In this document: positions 1-8,318 of the stretch, piece after piece
Layout: the number at the start of each line of letters is the position of its first letter
How positions within the stretch are numbered: position 1 is the first letter of the stretch
Origin: Nitrospirota bacterium
GTDB taxonomy: Bacteria; Nitrospirota; Thermodesulfovibrionia; Thermodesulfovibrionales; JdFR-88
Reading direction: 5' to 3'
DNA length: 39,150 nt
Assembly (NCBI GenBank): GCA_021789215.1
Contig: JAJYJS010000017.1
Span: forward strand, 1 to 39,150
Program-made: the position numbers and the translations under genes
Notes under the pieces: generated by a model
What the model was told of the DNA's origin: nothing
The model's database searches: none
Seen by the model: only the letters and a program-made list of their open reading frames with translations

Positions 1-648
1 TCGGGGTTTAAAAAAATTGGCATCTTGCGTTTTTATCCAGGACGCTCGTCGCCCACTTACGCAGAGGACAGCGTTTTTCCAAGGACACCATTATCGAAAT
101 CGTCCTCGCTTCGATTATCGCCTACAAGCGATGACGAGAAAGATTTTAGATATTACTCTTGGCTTCTTGCAAGCTATCTTGAAATAGAGACATTTCCTGC
201 GCAGTCCGATGAGGGCAAAAAGATACTCGATTACGGTAAAGAAAAAATTAAGGAACTAAAAAGCAAACTTGAAAAAAACCAATCGTTTAATCTCCTTGTG
301 CAGAAACAAAAGAACAATTTGCTTGACAAGGGATATTGGCGCCTTTGTTCTTGGAGGGAGCTTGGGCTCAATGCTGGCCTAAGTAAGATTTTTGCGGAAA
401 AGTTTTATAGTCATTTATGTTGTTATGCCCATTCTGGCTGCAAAAGCGTCCAACAGGTAAGCAATGTTGATGACGCGGAAACTCAAAAGGCCCTTTGTGT
501 TGCTACCATGAAACTTATAATGGTTGCGATGGCTAATATGATTCAGGCATATTGCCAACTGTTTAAAAAATCAAAATCTCTCTTTCAGAAAGAAGAGAGC
601 TCCAAAAAGCTCGTTGACCAGTGGATTAAGATTGGTGCTCATCTCTAA
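1..648 (+). CDS. DUF5677-like protein, 5'-partial, probably frameshifted
   Basis: The frame is open from the window edge to the TAA at 646-648; a TTG at 25 is the first in-window start, but the gene may begin upstream. The part from about position 130 onward looks like real protein: an FRYYSW motif, a charged helix, then YSHLCCYAHSG near the C-terminus. This pattern resembles uncharacterised DUF5677-type proteins, whose function is unknown. The first 40 or so codons in this frame read poorly. In the third frame, positions 12-131 read as a more plausible helix (contains FLSRTL and IIEIVLASII) that stops at 132-134, so a frameshift near 125-135 is likely. The DNA is clearly more AT-rich than the dcw genes that follow, which suggests horizontal acquisition. 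The family assignment rests on motif resemblance only. Confidence 0.5.
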   Translation, partial: SGFKKIGILRFYPGRSSPTYAEDSVFPRTPLSKSSSLRLSPTSDDEKDFRYYSWLLASYLEIETFPAQSDEGKKILDYGKEKIKELKSKLEKNQSFNLLVQKQKNNLLDKGYWRLCSWRELGLNAGLSKIFAEKFYSHLCCYAHSGCKSVQQVSNVDDAETQKALCVATMKLIMVAMANMIQAYCQLFKKSKSLFQKEESSKKLVDQWIKIGAHL

Positions 649-929
649 CGAGCCTCCCGGATTCCTAGGACGTCTTACGTAATCCGCTGTCGTTTTCAAC
701 CAAAATATGTGAGTCAGCCAAGCTGGCAGAGACTGCGGAGTAGCGAGGCAAACTCCGCACAATTTGTAGCATGGCACAAGACGAGGAGTACTGGACGAAA
801 GATTCCCCTTTGCCGGGCCTAATCGTCCGGAAAAGTAATCTGCATTAGTCTTCAAGGGCACAACATCTTGCGATTTTAGCCCTCTTTCCCCCACAATATA
901 TGCGCCTGCCCTGATTTTTCCTTTTTTTC
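649..929. other. gene-free stretch with one hairpin
   Basis: No reading frame here looks like a gene on either strand. One clear structure is present: TGCGGAGT at 734-741 pairs with ACTCCGCA at 752-759 around a 10-nt loop, with no following T-run, so it is not a standard terminator. I looked for RNase P RNA, tmRNA, SRP RNA and tRNA landmarks and did not find them. The stretch separates the AT-rich, possibly foreign gene on the left from the mraZ promoter. Confidence 0.5.
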
Positions 930-959
930 TTGACAACTTAGGGCGGGTTTCCATATCAT
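930..959 (+). promoter_or_regulatory. mraZ (dcw) promoter, sigma70-like
   Basis: A perfect -35 TTGACA at 930-935 is followed after 18 bp by TATCAT at 954-959. The predicted transcription start is near 966, inside the MraZ box array, giving a leader of only about 25 nt. This is the only strong promoter seen ahead of the 16-gene dcw cluster. Confidence 0.75.
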
Positions 960-962
960 TTA

Positions 963-987
963 GTGGTAAAACGTGGGGAAAGGTGGT
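963..987 (+). promoter_or_regulatory. MraZ operator, three GTGGK boxes
   Basis: GTGGT (963-967), GTGGG (973-977) and GTGGT (983-987) repeat with an exact 10-bp period, so all boxes lie on one face of the helix. Direct TGG-type repeats spaced by 5 nt ahead of mraZ are the known binding sites of MraZ, which represses its own operon in studied bacteria. Here the boxes cover the predicted start of transcription, which fits autorepression by promoter occlusion. The third box also overlaps the mraZ ribosome-binding region. Confidence 0.85.
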
Positions 988-991
988 TGGA

Positions 992-1444
992 ATGCCAGCA
1001 TTTTCCGGCAAGTATTATTATACGCTGGATGAAAAAGGCCGGCTGATGATTCCGGCTCCATTCAGGGAAATAATCTATGCCAACTACAGCCCCAAGCTGT
1101 TCGTGGCCAACTCGGCGTTTGACAACTGCCTCAACGTCTACCCGTTCGAGGAGTGGCTGCGGCTTGAGGAGAAGGTGAAGAACCTCCCGCGCTCGGACAG
1201 GGCGGTCAGGTACTTTTTGCGAAGAGTGGTCGCCTCGGCAGCCGAGGTCGAGCTTGACAAGCAGGGCAGGGTGCTGGTCCCCTCGGCGCACAGGCAGGAC
1301 TCCAGGCTGGACGGCGAGGTCGTGCTCGTGGGCCAGGTGGAGATGATAGAGCTGTGGAGCAAGGCCGAGTGGGCCAGCGAGACAGACCCGGCCAAGGTGG
1401 ACAGGGAGGCCCTTGAGGCGTCCCTCAGCAGGTATGGCATTTAG
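992..1444 (+). CDS. mraZ: MraZ transcriptional regulator
   Basis: MraZ is a ring-forming DNA-binding protein of the AbrB-like fold that controls the dcw cluster. The 150-residue product has the two tandem half-domains of the family, each marked by a DxxGR motif: LDEKGRLMIPAPFRE near the N-terminus and LDKQGRVLVPSAHR in the middle. I chose ATG 992 because AAGGTGG at 980-986 sits 5 nt upstream and the resulting N-terminus matches family length. A GTG at 983 is in frame but lies inside the third operator box. It is the first gene of the cluster, separated from rsmH by 2 bp, and is most likely autoregulated through the GTGG boxes directly upstream. Confidence 0.95.
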   Translation: MPAFSGKYYYTLDEKGRLMIPAPFREIIYANYSPKLFVANSAFDNCLNVYPFEEWLRLEEKVKNLPRSDRAVRYFLRRVVASAAEVELDKQGRVLVPSAHRQDSRLDGEVVLVGQVEMIELWSKAEWASETDPAKVDREALEASLSRYGI

Positions 1445-1446
1445 CG

Positions 1447-2328
1447 ATGGTCGTTCACCTTCCCGTTTTGTCGAGGGAAGTGAACGGGATTTTAAGGCCC
1501 GCAAGAGGGGGCATATATGTTGACGCGACTGTCGGTCTTGGGGGGCACGCATCCCATATCCTGGGGGAGATGGGCGGCAGGGGCCTCCTCATCGGCATCG
1601 ACAGGGATGAGGAGGCGTTGAAGGTGGCCCAGGCGGCGCTCCAGGCCCACGGTAACGTAAAACTCAGGCACGCCAGGTTTTCGGAGCTGGAAGCCGTGTT
1701 GGACGGGCTCGGGGTGGAGAAGATAGACGGCGTGCTTTTCGACCTTGGCGTCTCGATGCTTCAGCTCAAGAAGGCTGAAAGGGGTTTCAGCTTCATGTCC
1801 GAGGAGCTTCTGGACATGAGGATGGACAAGACCCAGCGGCTTTCCGCCCGGGAAGTGGTGGGCAGGTACCCCGAAAAGGAGCTTGAGAGGATACTGCGCG
1901 AGTATGGGGAGGAGCGGTTTGCCAGGCGGATCGCAAGGGCGATTGCCGTTGCCCGGCAGAAGCGCCCCGTAAGGACGTGCAGGGAACTGGCTGACATTGT
2001 CAAAAAGGTGTCTCACGGCGGAGGGAGGGAAAGGATTCACCCGGCTACGCGGACATTTCAAGCCCTGAGAATTGAAGTGAACGACGAGCTTGGTGAGCTC
2101 AGGACCGGAATCGGTTCCTCCCTCAACCGCCTCTCTCCGGGCGGCAGGCTGGCCGTCATCTCTTACCATTCGCTTGAAGACAGGATAGTGAAGCACTCCC
2201 TGAAGGACGCGGAGAGGGCAGGCGCGGCGGTAATACTCACTAAAAAACCCTTGAGGCCGGGCCCTGAGGAGCTCAGGGAAAACCCGTCGGCAAGGAGCGC
2301 GAAATTAAGGGGGGCGGAAAAGGCATGA
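1447..2328 (+). CDS. rsmH: 16S rRNA m4C1402 methyltransferase RsmH
   Basis: This is the cytosolic SAM-dependent enzyme that methylates N4 of C1402 in the 16S rRNA decoding centre (formerly MraW). The 293-residue length is close to the family norm. Visible motifs are the SAM-binding DATVGLGGHASHIL near residue 26, the acidic loop GIDRDEEAL, the catalytic-region FDLGVSMLQL, and SYHSLEDRIVK near the C-terminus. It follows mraZ by 2 bp and its TGA overlaps the ftsL ATG (ATGA). The mraZ-rsmH-ftsL order is the canonical start of dcw clusters. Confidence 0.97.
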   Translation: MVVHLPVLSREVNGILRPARGGIYVDATVGLGGHASHILGEMGGRGLLIGIDRDEEALKVAQAALQAHGNVKLRHARFSELEAVLDGLGVEKIDGVLFDLGVSMLQLKKAERGFSFMSEELLDMRMDKTQRLSAREVVGRYPEKELERILREYGEERFARRIARAIAVARQKRPVRTCRELADIVKKVSHGGGRERIHPATRTFQALRIEVNDELGELRTGIGSSLNRLSPGGRLAVISYHSLEDRIVKHSLKDAERAGAAVILTKKPLRPGPEELRENPSARSAKLRGAEKA

Positions 2329-2657
2329 GAGCGGCCCACATGAGGGAAAGTGTGTTATCATATACAGTCAAGGTTTTAGCATGCCTCGCAGTTATTTTTG
2401 GCATCTTCGGGTTGGTCTGGCTTCGCTCAAGCATAAGGTCGGTGGAGTACGAGATAGGTGCGCTCCAGAAGGAACTCGGGGGAGTCCTCAAGGAGCGCAA
2501 GCTGCTTGTGGCCGAACGCGCTTCCCTTTTTTCAATCCAGCAGGTGGAAACGGCGGCATCGGGCAAACTGGGTCTGGGATTCCCGGACAGGACAAAGGTG
2601 TTTTATGTGCAGAGGGATAAAGGGGATATCCCTTATGAGGCGGCTTACAGAAAGTAG
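2325..2657 (+). CDS. ftsL: Cell division protein FtsL-like
   Basis: The small bitopic protein (110 aa) has a short cytoplasmic N-terminus, one transmembrane segment (about residues 15-35) and a periplasmic coiled-coil-like stretch (about 36-75) rich in Leu, Glu and Lys. FtsL proteins are poorly conserved in sequence. The call rests on topology, size and position between rsmH and ftsI, where ftsL lies in nearly all dcw clusters. In known systems FtsL pairs with FtsB and activates FtsWI. The start overlaps the rsmH stop; an in-frame ATG at 2340 is an alternative. No ftsB is visible in the window. Confidence 0.85.
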   Translation: MRAAHMRESVLSYTVKVLACLAVIFGIFGLVWLRSSIRSVEYEIGALQKELGGVLKERKLLVAERASLFSIQQVETAASGKLGLGFPDRTKVFYVQRDKGDIPYEAAYRK

Positions 2658-2693
2658 GGAAGGCAAAAAAATCATCCGTTTTGCCCGCAGCGC

Positions 2694-4436
2694 ATGAACA
2701 GGGCGCTTTTTCTCAGCACCGCGGTTGCGTTCGGGTTCCTGGTGGTCATTGTGCGTCTGGGCAACCTGATGCTGCTGGACCACGAGCGCCTTTGGGCAAA
2801 GGCCCAGAGCCAGTACCAGCGGGAAAAGCAGATAGACGTAAAGCGCGGGGTGATATACGACAGGCGCGGCAGGGAGCTGGCAGTGAACCTGGACGAGGAA
2901 TCGCTTTACTGCGACCCCACGGAGGTGGCCTCCCCCAGGACCGCCGCCCTTGAGATATCCTCCGTCACCGGGATGAAATACTCCGACGTGCTTGAAAAAG
3001 TCTCTCAGTCAGGGGGAAAGAAACATTTCGTGTGGCTTAAGCGCAAGCTTGGCGATGACGAAGTCCTGAAACTTAAAAACCTCGCGCCGGGGGGGTTCGG
3101 CTTTGTGAACGAGACCCGCAGATACTATCCGAACGGCTCGCTCGCCTCCCACGTGCTTGGCTTCGTGAATGTGGACAACAAGGCCGAGGGCGGCGTGGAG
3201 CGCATGTACGAAAGCACGCTCACGAACAAGGGCGGAAAGGTGGTCCTCGAAAGGGACGCCACGGGCAAGGTGCTCTCGCAGGGGCTTGAGCTTGAGTCCA
3301 AGGGCAACAACCTCGTGCTCACCATCGACGAGGGGCTCCAGTACATAGCGGAGACGGCGCTCGACGAGGCCATGCGCAAGTGGCGGGCGGACTCCGCCTC
3401 CGTCATCATGATGGACCCCTTCACCGGGGACATCCTCGCGATGGCCAACAGGCCGGGCTACGACCCTAACGACCCCGGCAAGACAGGCCCGGAAGGCAGA
3501 AAGAACAGGGCCATCATGGACCTCTACGAGCCGGGCTCCACGTTCAAGATAGTCGCCGGCACCTCCGCGATAGAGACCGGGGCGGTCTCGCTGGGCTCGA
3601 TGTTCGATTGCAGCAAGGGGTATATAGAGGCCGGGGGCAGGAAGTACCACGACGTGCACAAGCTGGGCGTGATACCGTTTGAGGAGATTTTCCAGAAGTC
3701 CTCCAACGTAGGGGCCATACAGGTGGCCATGCGCGTGGGGGCCGGCAAATATTACGCGTACGCGAAAAAATTCGGCTTCGGGCAGAAGACCGGCATCGAC
3801 CTGCCCTGGGAGGCCGCGGGCAGGCTGCCGGACCTGAAACGCTTCAACGGCGCTTCGCTGCCCTCGATGGCCATAGGCTACGGCGTGGCAGTCACCCCGC
3901 TCCAGATACTGAGGGCTTATTCCGCCGTGGCAAACGGCGGATACCTGGTGACCCCGCATGTCGTGGCGCAGATACTCTCGCCCGACGGCGAGGTGATAAG
4001 CAGCTTTCACGGCACGAGGACGCGGATATTGAAGCCGGAGACGGCGGCGACATTCAAGCGGATATTTTCGCTTGTCACCGAAGACGGCGGCACGGCCAAA
4101 CAGGCGGCCATATCCGGCAACCATGTTTCGGGCAAGACCGGCACGTCGAGGCTCTTCGACCCGAGGACGGGAAGGTATTCCGGCCTGTATTCAAGCTCTT
4201 TCGTGGGGTTTGTGCCGGAGCACAACCCGAGGATAGCGATGATAGTGGTCTTCAAGGGGGCAAAGGGGGAGGTCTACGGCGGAGTGGTGGCGGGGCCTGT
4301 GTTCAGCGAGATAGCGGAAAAGGCCTTCGCTTATATGAACGTGCCGAGGGACGACGCGTTCAAGAACAACCTGGTTTATTTGGGGGACGAGAATCAAAAT
4401 GGAGTTAAAGGCGCTCCTCAGTGGAGTAGGAATTAG
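2694..4436 (+). CDS. ftsI: Division-specific transpeptidase FtsI (PBP3, class B)
   Basis: This septal peptidoglycan transpeptidase is anchored in the inner membrane by an N-terminal segment (about residues 4-27). The class B pedestal domain follows (RGVIYDRRGRELA near residue 52). The penicillin-binding domain has all three active-site motifs: STFK at about 282-285 with the acylated Ser282, SSN at about 336-338, and KTGT at about 481-484. At 580 aa it is a normal length, and there is no PASTA domain. It works with FtsW, also encoded here. The 36-bp gap after ftsL has no obvious promoter. Its last 38 nt overlap the start of murE in another frame. Confidence 0.96.
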   Translation: MNRALFLSTAVAFGFLVVIVRLGNLMLLDHERLWAKAQSQYQREKQIDVKRGVIYDRRGRELAVNLDEESLYCDPTEVASPRTAALEISSVTGMKYSDVLEKVSQSGGKKHFVWLKRKLGDDEVLKLKNLAPGGFGFVNETRRYYPNGSLASHVLGFVNVDNKAEGGVERMYESTLTNKGGKVVLERDATGKVLSQGLELESKGNNLVLTIDEGLQYIAETALDEAMRKWRADSASVIMMDPFTGDILAMANRPGYDPNDPGKTGPEGRKNRAIMDLYEPGSTFKIVAGTSAIETGAVSLGSMFDCSKGYIEAGGRKYHDVHKLGVIPFEEIFQKSSNVGAIQVAMRVGAGKYYAYAKKFGFGQKTGIDLPWEAAGRLPDLKRFNGASLPSMAIGYGVAVTPLQILRAYSAVANGGYLVTPHVVAQILSPDGEVISSFHGTRTRILKPETAATFKRIFSLVTEDGGTAKQAAISGNHVSGKTGTSRLFDPRTGRYSGLYSSSFVGFVPEHNPRIAMIVVFKGAKGEVYGGVVAGPVFSEIAEKAFAYMNVPRDDAFKNNLVYLGDENQNGVKGAPQWSRN

Positions 4437-5880
4437 GCGCACGGCAGGAGGCAATCCCGATATAAAGGGGATTTCTCCGGACTCAAGAAACACTAAACCC
4501 GGCGACATTTTCATCGCCGTCAGGGGCGGGCACGCCGACGGCAATGCTTTCATAAAAGACGCGCTTGGAAAGGGCGCGGCGGCGGTGGTCACGGAGCATA
4601 TCCCCGCGGCGGACCAGCAGGGTGGCGCGGCGTTTGTCGAGGTCCCGGACTCTAAAGACGCCCTGGCCAGGATAGCCGCGAATTTTTACGGCAACCCTTC
4701 CCAAAAACTCCCGGTAACGGGCATCACCGGCACAAACGGCAAGACCACGACATCCTTCCTTATATATGCCGCCCTGAGGGCGCTCGGAAAAAAGCCGGGG
4801 CTCATAGGCACCATCAGCTACATCATAAACGGGGTGGAAAGGCCAGCGCCCTATACGACCCCGGAGGCCCCGGAGTTCCAGTCCATGCTCTCGGCCATGC
4901 TTGGCGCGGGAGCAACGCATGCCGTCTCGGAGGTCTCTTCTCACGCCCTCGCCCAGAGGCGTGTGGACGGCACCGGCTTCAAGGCGGCCGTATTCACCAA
5001 TCTGACGAGAGACCACCTGGACTTCCACAAGACGATGGACGAGTACTACGAGGCGAAAAAGCGCCTCTTCTCGGAGCTTCTGGATGAGGACGGCGCAGCC
5101 GTGATAAATATCGACGACCCTTACGGGCGGAGGCTTGCCGGTGAGACGCGCGAAAAAAGGCGCGTCCTCACATATGCGCTTGAAAACCACGATGCGGATA
5201 TCAGGGCGGAGGGCGCAAGCTATTCGACCTCCGGGGTTGTGTTCGACATCACTTACAGGGGAGGCCGGTTCAGGATAAACTCAAAACTTGCAGGCGCCCA
5301 CAACGTCTATAACATCCTGGCCGCCTCCGGTGCGCTCCTGGCGCTGGGCTTCTCCCCGGAGGAAGCGGTACGCGGTACAGAGTCCCTGACGGACGTGAAG
5401 GGCAGGTTTGAAAAGGTCGATTGCGGGCAGGACTTTCTTGTGATAGTGGACTACGCCCATTCCCCCGACGCGCTGGAGCGCCTTATCACTGCGGCCCGCG
5501 CCATCTCAAAAGGCAGGATAATCACGGTCTTCGGATGCGGGGGAGACAGGGACAGGGGCAAGCGGCCCCAGATGGGAAGCATAGCGGCCAGCCTGAGCGA
5601 CCTGGTCATCATCACCTCCGACAATCCCAGAAGCGAAGACCCCGTGAAGATAATAGAGGATGTTGCGGGCGGCGCGGCGGGCGGGAACTGCCGTGTTGTG
5701 CCGGACAGGGCGGAAGCCATAAAACAGGCGATAGATGCGGCGCTGCCCGGAGACACGGTGCTCATAGCCGGAAAGGGCCACGAGGACTACCAGATTGTAA
5801 ACGGCAGGCGCCACTTCTTCAGCGACCAGCTCACTGCACGGGACGCCATAAGGGGCAAGGCCGGGGGCCAGGCATGCTGA
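4399..5880 (+). CDS. murE: UDP-MurNAc-tripeptide synthetase MurE, meso-DAP type
   Basis: This cytosolic Mur ligase adds the third amino acid to UDP-MurNAc-L-Ala-D-Glu, using ATP. The 493-residue protein has the ATP-binding GTNGKTT at about 111-117, the central domain with TNLTRDHLDFH, and DNPR at about 408-411. DNPR is the established signature of MurE enzymes that select meso-diaminopimelate rather than lysine, so this organism most likely has a DAP-type wall. The ATG start lies 38 nt inside ftsI, with GGGGGACGAG just upstream as ribosome-binding site. The end overlaps murF by 7 nt. Confidence 0.97.
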   Translation: MELKALLSGVGIRRTAGGNPDIKGISPDSRNTKPGDIFIAVRGGHADGNAFIKDALGKGAAAVVTEHIPAADQQGGAAFVEVPDSKDALARIAANFYGNPSQKLPVTGITGTNGKTTTSFLIYAALRALGKKPGLIGTISYIINGVERPAPYTTPEAPEFQSMLSAMLGAGATHAVSEVSSHALAQRRVDGTGFKAAVFTNLTRDHLDFHKTMDEYYEAKKRLFSELLDEDGAAVINIDDPYGRRLAGETREKRRVLTYALENHDADIRAEGASYSTSGVVFDITYRGGRFRINSKLAGAHNVYNILAASGALLALGFSPEEAVRGTESLTDVKGRFEKVDCGQDFLVIVDYAHSPDALERLITAARAISKGRIITVFGCGGDRDRGKRPQMGSIAASLSDLVIITSDNPRSEDPVKIIEDVAGGAAGGNCRVVPDRAEAIKQAIDAALPGDTVLIAGKGHEDYQIVNGRRHFFSDQLTARDAIRGKAGGQAC

Positions 5881-7232
5881 GGCTTGACGATATACTGAAG
5901 GCGACTGGCGGGAAGGCGCTGAGCCGCGGCCCTGAGGATTTCAGGGCGGTATCGACGGACTCCAGGAAGATAAACGGAGGAGAGCTTTTCATAGCGCTGA
6001 CGGGCGACAACTTTGACGGGAACGAATTTGCCGCCTCCGCGCTCGAAAAGGCCTCCGGCGCGGTGATAAGCCGCGCAGGCTCGATCCCTGACGGCCTGTT
6101 TGCAAAAAAGAGCATCGTGCTTGTGGAAGACACGCTCAAGGCGCTTCAGGACATTGCCAGAAGCGTGAGGGCCGGGCGGCCCCGGCTGCCGCTTGTGGGC
6201 ATTACGGGCTCAAACGGCAAGACCACCACGAAGGAGCTTGCGGCAGCCGTGCTTGGCGGGAAATACCGGGTGCTGAAAAGCTCCGGCAACCTGAACAACC
6301 ACATAGGGCTTCCCCTGAACCTGTGCGGGCTCGGGCCGGAGCACGAGATAGCGGTTTTGGAGATGGGGGCAAGCGCGCCCGGCGACATAGATGAACTTTG
6401 CGGCATAGCGAGGCCCACGATGGGCGTGCTCACCAACGTTGGCTTCAGCCACCTTGAGGGGTTCGGCTCGATGGAGGTGCTTTTGAGGACGAAGCTTGAG
6501 CTTGCCCAGGCGGTGCAGAGCATAATCTACAACGCCGACGACGAGAGGCTCGCCCCTGCGATACAGTCCGGCTTCCGGAACAAGGCCCTCATCAGCTTTG
6601 GTGTCAAGGCAAGGGCGGACGTTATGGCCTCAGGCGTAAGACTCACGGAGCGGGGCTCCGAGTTCACGCTCCGGATAGCCGAGGACGGCCATGCGGACAT
6701 AAAGCTCGGCATCCCCGGCGCATTCAATATATATAACTCGCTTGCCGCCGCCGCGTGCGGCCTTTTCTTCGATGTGGGCCTTGAAGAGACGGCTGCGGCA
6801 TTGGGGGCGTTTGGCGGCGTGCCCATGAGGTACGAGATAAAAGAGATGGCGGGCGCAACTATCCTGAGCGACATCTACAATGCGAACCCCGCCTCGATGG
6901 AGGAGGCCCTGAAGGAGCTTGTAAGGCTCAGGAAGGGCAGGGCCGTGGCCGTGCTCGGCGACATGCTCGAGCTTGGCGGCTATTCGGAGGACGCGCACAG
7001 GAGGCTTGGCGGATGGATGGCCTCGCTGCCCGTGGATTTGTTCATCGCCGTGGGGCCCATGATGGGCCGCGCTTACGCGGAGTTCACAAAGGAAGGGAAA
7101 GAGGCCATCGCCTGCAAGGATTCGGCGCAGGCGGCGAAGGCCCTTGCCGGCAGCCTTAAAAAAGGCGACGCCGTGCTCATAAAGGGTTCAAGGGGAATGA
7201 GGATGGAAAAAGTCCTGGAGGAAATGAAATAA
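5874..7232 (+). CDS. murF: UDP-MurNAc-tripeptide:D-Ala-D-Ala ligase MurF
   Basis: MurF completes the cytoplasmic pentapeptide precursor by adding D-Ala-D-Ala. The 452-residue product contains TDSRKI in the N-terminal substrate domain, the ATP-binding GITGSNGKTTTKEL, NNHIGLPLNL, and the C-terminal VLGDMLELG, all typical of MurF. The open frame extends upstream to 5421 inside murE, but that part is unrelated to MurF, so I place the start at ATG 5874, overlapping the murE stop. D-Ala-D-Ala comes from Ddl, encoded further along in the same cluster. Confidence 0.96.
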   Translation: MLRLDDILKATGGKALSRGPEDFRAVSTDSRKINGGELFIALTGDNFDGNEFAASALEKASGAVISRAGSIPDGLFAKKSIVLVEDTLKALQDIARSVRAGRPRLPLVGITGSNGKTTTKELAAAVLGGKYRVLKSSGNLNNHIGLPLNLCGLGPEHEIAVLEMGASAPGDIDELCGIARPTMGVLTNVGFSHLEGFGSMEVLLRTKLELAQAVQSIIYNADDERLAPAIQSGFRNKALISFGVKARADVMASGVRLTERGSEFTLRIAEDGHADIKLGIPGAFNIYNSLAAAACGLFFDVGLEETAAALGAFGGVPMRYEIKEMAGATILSDIYNANPASMEEALKELVRLRKGRAVAVLGDMLELGGYSEDAHRRLGGWMASLPVDLFIAVGPMMGRAYAEFTKEGKEAIACKDSAQAAKALAGSLKKGDAVLIKGSRGMRMEKVLEEMK

Positions 7233-7235
7233 AAA

Positions 7236-8318
7236 ATGCTGTTTAGTCTTTTTTACTGGCTCCACAACTGGTTCACGCCATTCAACGTATTCAGGTATAT
7301 AACCTTCAGGACGGCGCTTGCGGTGATTACTGCCGCCCTTGTCACATACTTCATGGTGCCGCCGTTCATAAGATGGGTGAAAAAACTGGGTGGCACACAG
7401 AACGTGAGGGACGATGGCCCGCAGAGGCACCTTGCCAAGCAGGGCACCCCGACGATGGGCGGCATCGTGATAGCGGGGGCCATCCTCTTTGCAATGCTCT
7501 GCTGGGGAGACCTCACGAACCCCTACGTGATAATGATGATGGTCTCGACAGCGGGCTTTTCCGCCATCGGGTTCTATGACGATTACCTCAAGGTGTCGAA
7601 AAAAAATTCAAAGGGCCTCAGGGCAAGGGACAAGTTCGGGCTCCAGATAGCGCTTGCGCTCGTGCTGGGGGTACTGGTCTACATAAACCCCAACGACCCC
7701 TACGCAAGCATGCTCTCGATACCGTTTTTCAAGAAATGGCTCCTTCAGTTCGGCTGGTTCTATGTGCCATTCTCCGTGCTCGTGATAGTGGGCTCCTCCA
7801 ACGCCGTCAACCTTACCGACGGCATAGACGGGCTTGCCATCGGGCTGGTGGCGATAGCCACGCTCGCAAACGGGGTGCTCATATACATATCGGGCCACAA
7901 GGGGCTCGCCGAATACCTTCACGTGCTTCACATCCCTGCCATGGGGGAGCTTACGGTCTACTGCGGCGCGATATTCGGCGCTTCCCTTGGCTTCCTGTGG
8001 TATAACGCCTATCCCGCCGACCTGTTCATGGGGGACGTGGGCTCGCTGGGGCTGGGGGGCTCCCTTGGCACGCTCGCCATAATCTCCAAGCAGGAGATAA
8101 TACTTGCCGTTGTGGGCGGGATATTCGTGGTGGAGACCTTCTCGGTGATACTCCAGGTGATGTCTTTCAAGCTGACCGGAAAGAGGATATTCAGGATGGC
8201 CCCGATACACCATCACTTCGAGCTGAAGGGCTGGGCGGAGCCGAAGGTCATAGTGCGGTTCTGGATAATAGGGATAATGCTTGCGCTCCTGTCGCTGGCG
8301 ACTTTCAAGGTGAGGTAG
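7236..8318 (+). CDS. mraY: Phospho-MurNAc-pentapeptide transferase MraY
   Basis: This integral membrane enzyme transfers phospho-MurNAc-pentapeptide to undecaprenyl phosphate to make lipid I. The 360-aa protein has about ten hydrophobic segments and the family motifs GTPTMGGI, FYDDYLK, NLTDGIDGLA (with the conserved Asp residues that coordinate Mg2+) and PIHHHFELKGW near the C-terminus. It begins 3 bp after the murF stop and its TAG is followed directly by the murD ATG. Confidence 0.97.
   Translation: MLFSLFYWLHNWFTPFNVFRYITFRTALAVITAALVTYFMVPPFIRWVKKLGGTQNVRDDGPQRHLAKQGTPTMGGIVIAGAILFAMLCWGDLTNPYVIMMMVSTAGFSAIGFYDDYLKVSKKNSKGLRARDKFGLQIALALVLGVLVYINPNDPYASMLSIPFFKKWLLQFGWFYVPFSVLVIVGSSNAVNLTDGIDGLAIGLVAIATLANGVLIYISGHKGLAEYLHVLHIPAMGELTVYCGAIFGASLGFLWYNAYPADLFMGDVGSLGLGGSLGTLAIISKQEIILAVVGGIFVVETFSVILQVMSFKLTGKRIFRMAPIHHHFELKGWAEPKVIVRFWIIGIMLALLSLATFKVR

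Noticed and set aside
649-929. RNase P RNA or tmRNA gene
   Set aside because: The conserved 5' and 3' landmarks of these RNAs are not present on either strand.
3009-4124. 371-codon open frame on the minus strand
   Set aside because: It lies fully opposite ftsI, whose three penicillin-binding motifs are intact; the product has no recognisable domain and the composition of a GC-rich shadow frame.
5421-5873. upstream extension of murF
   Set aside because: It is the wrong frame through murE; MurF homology begins at ATG 5874.
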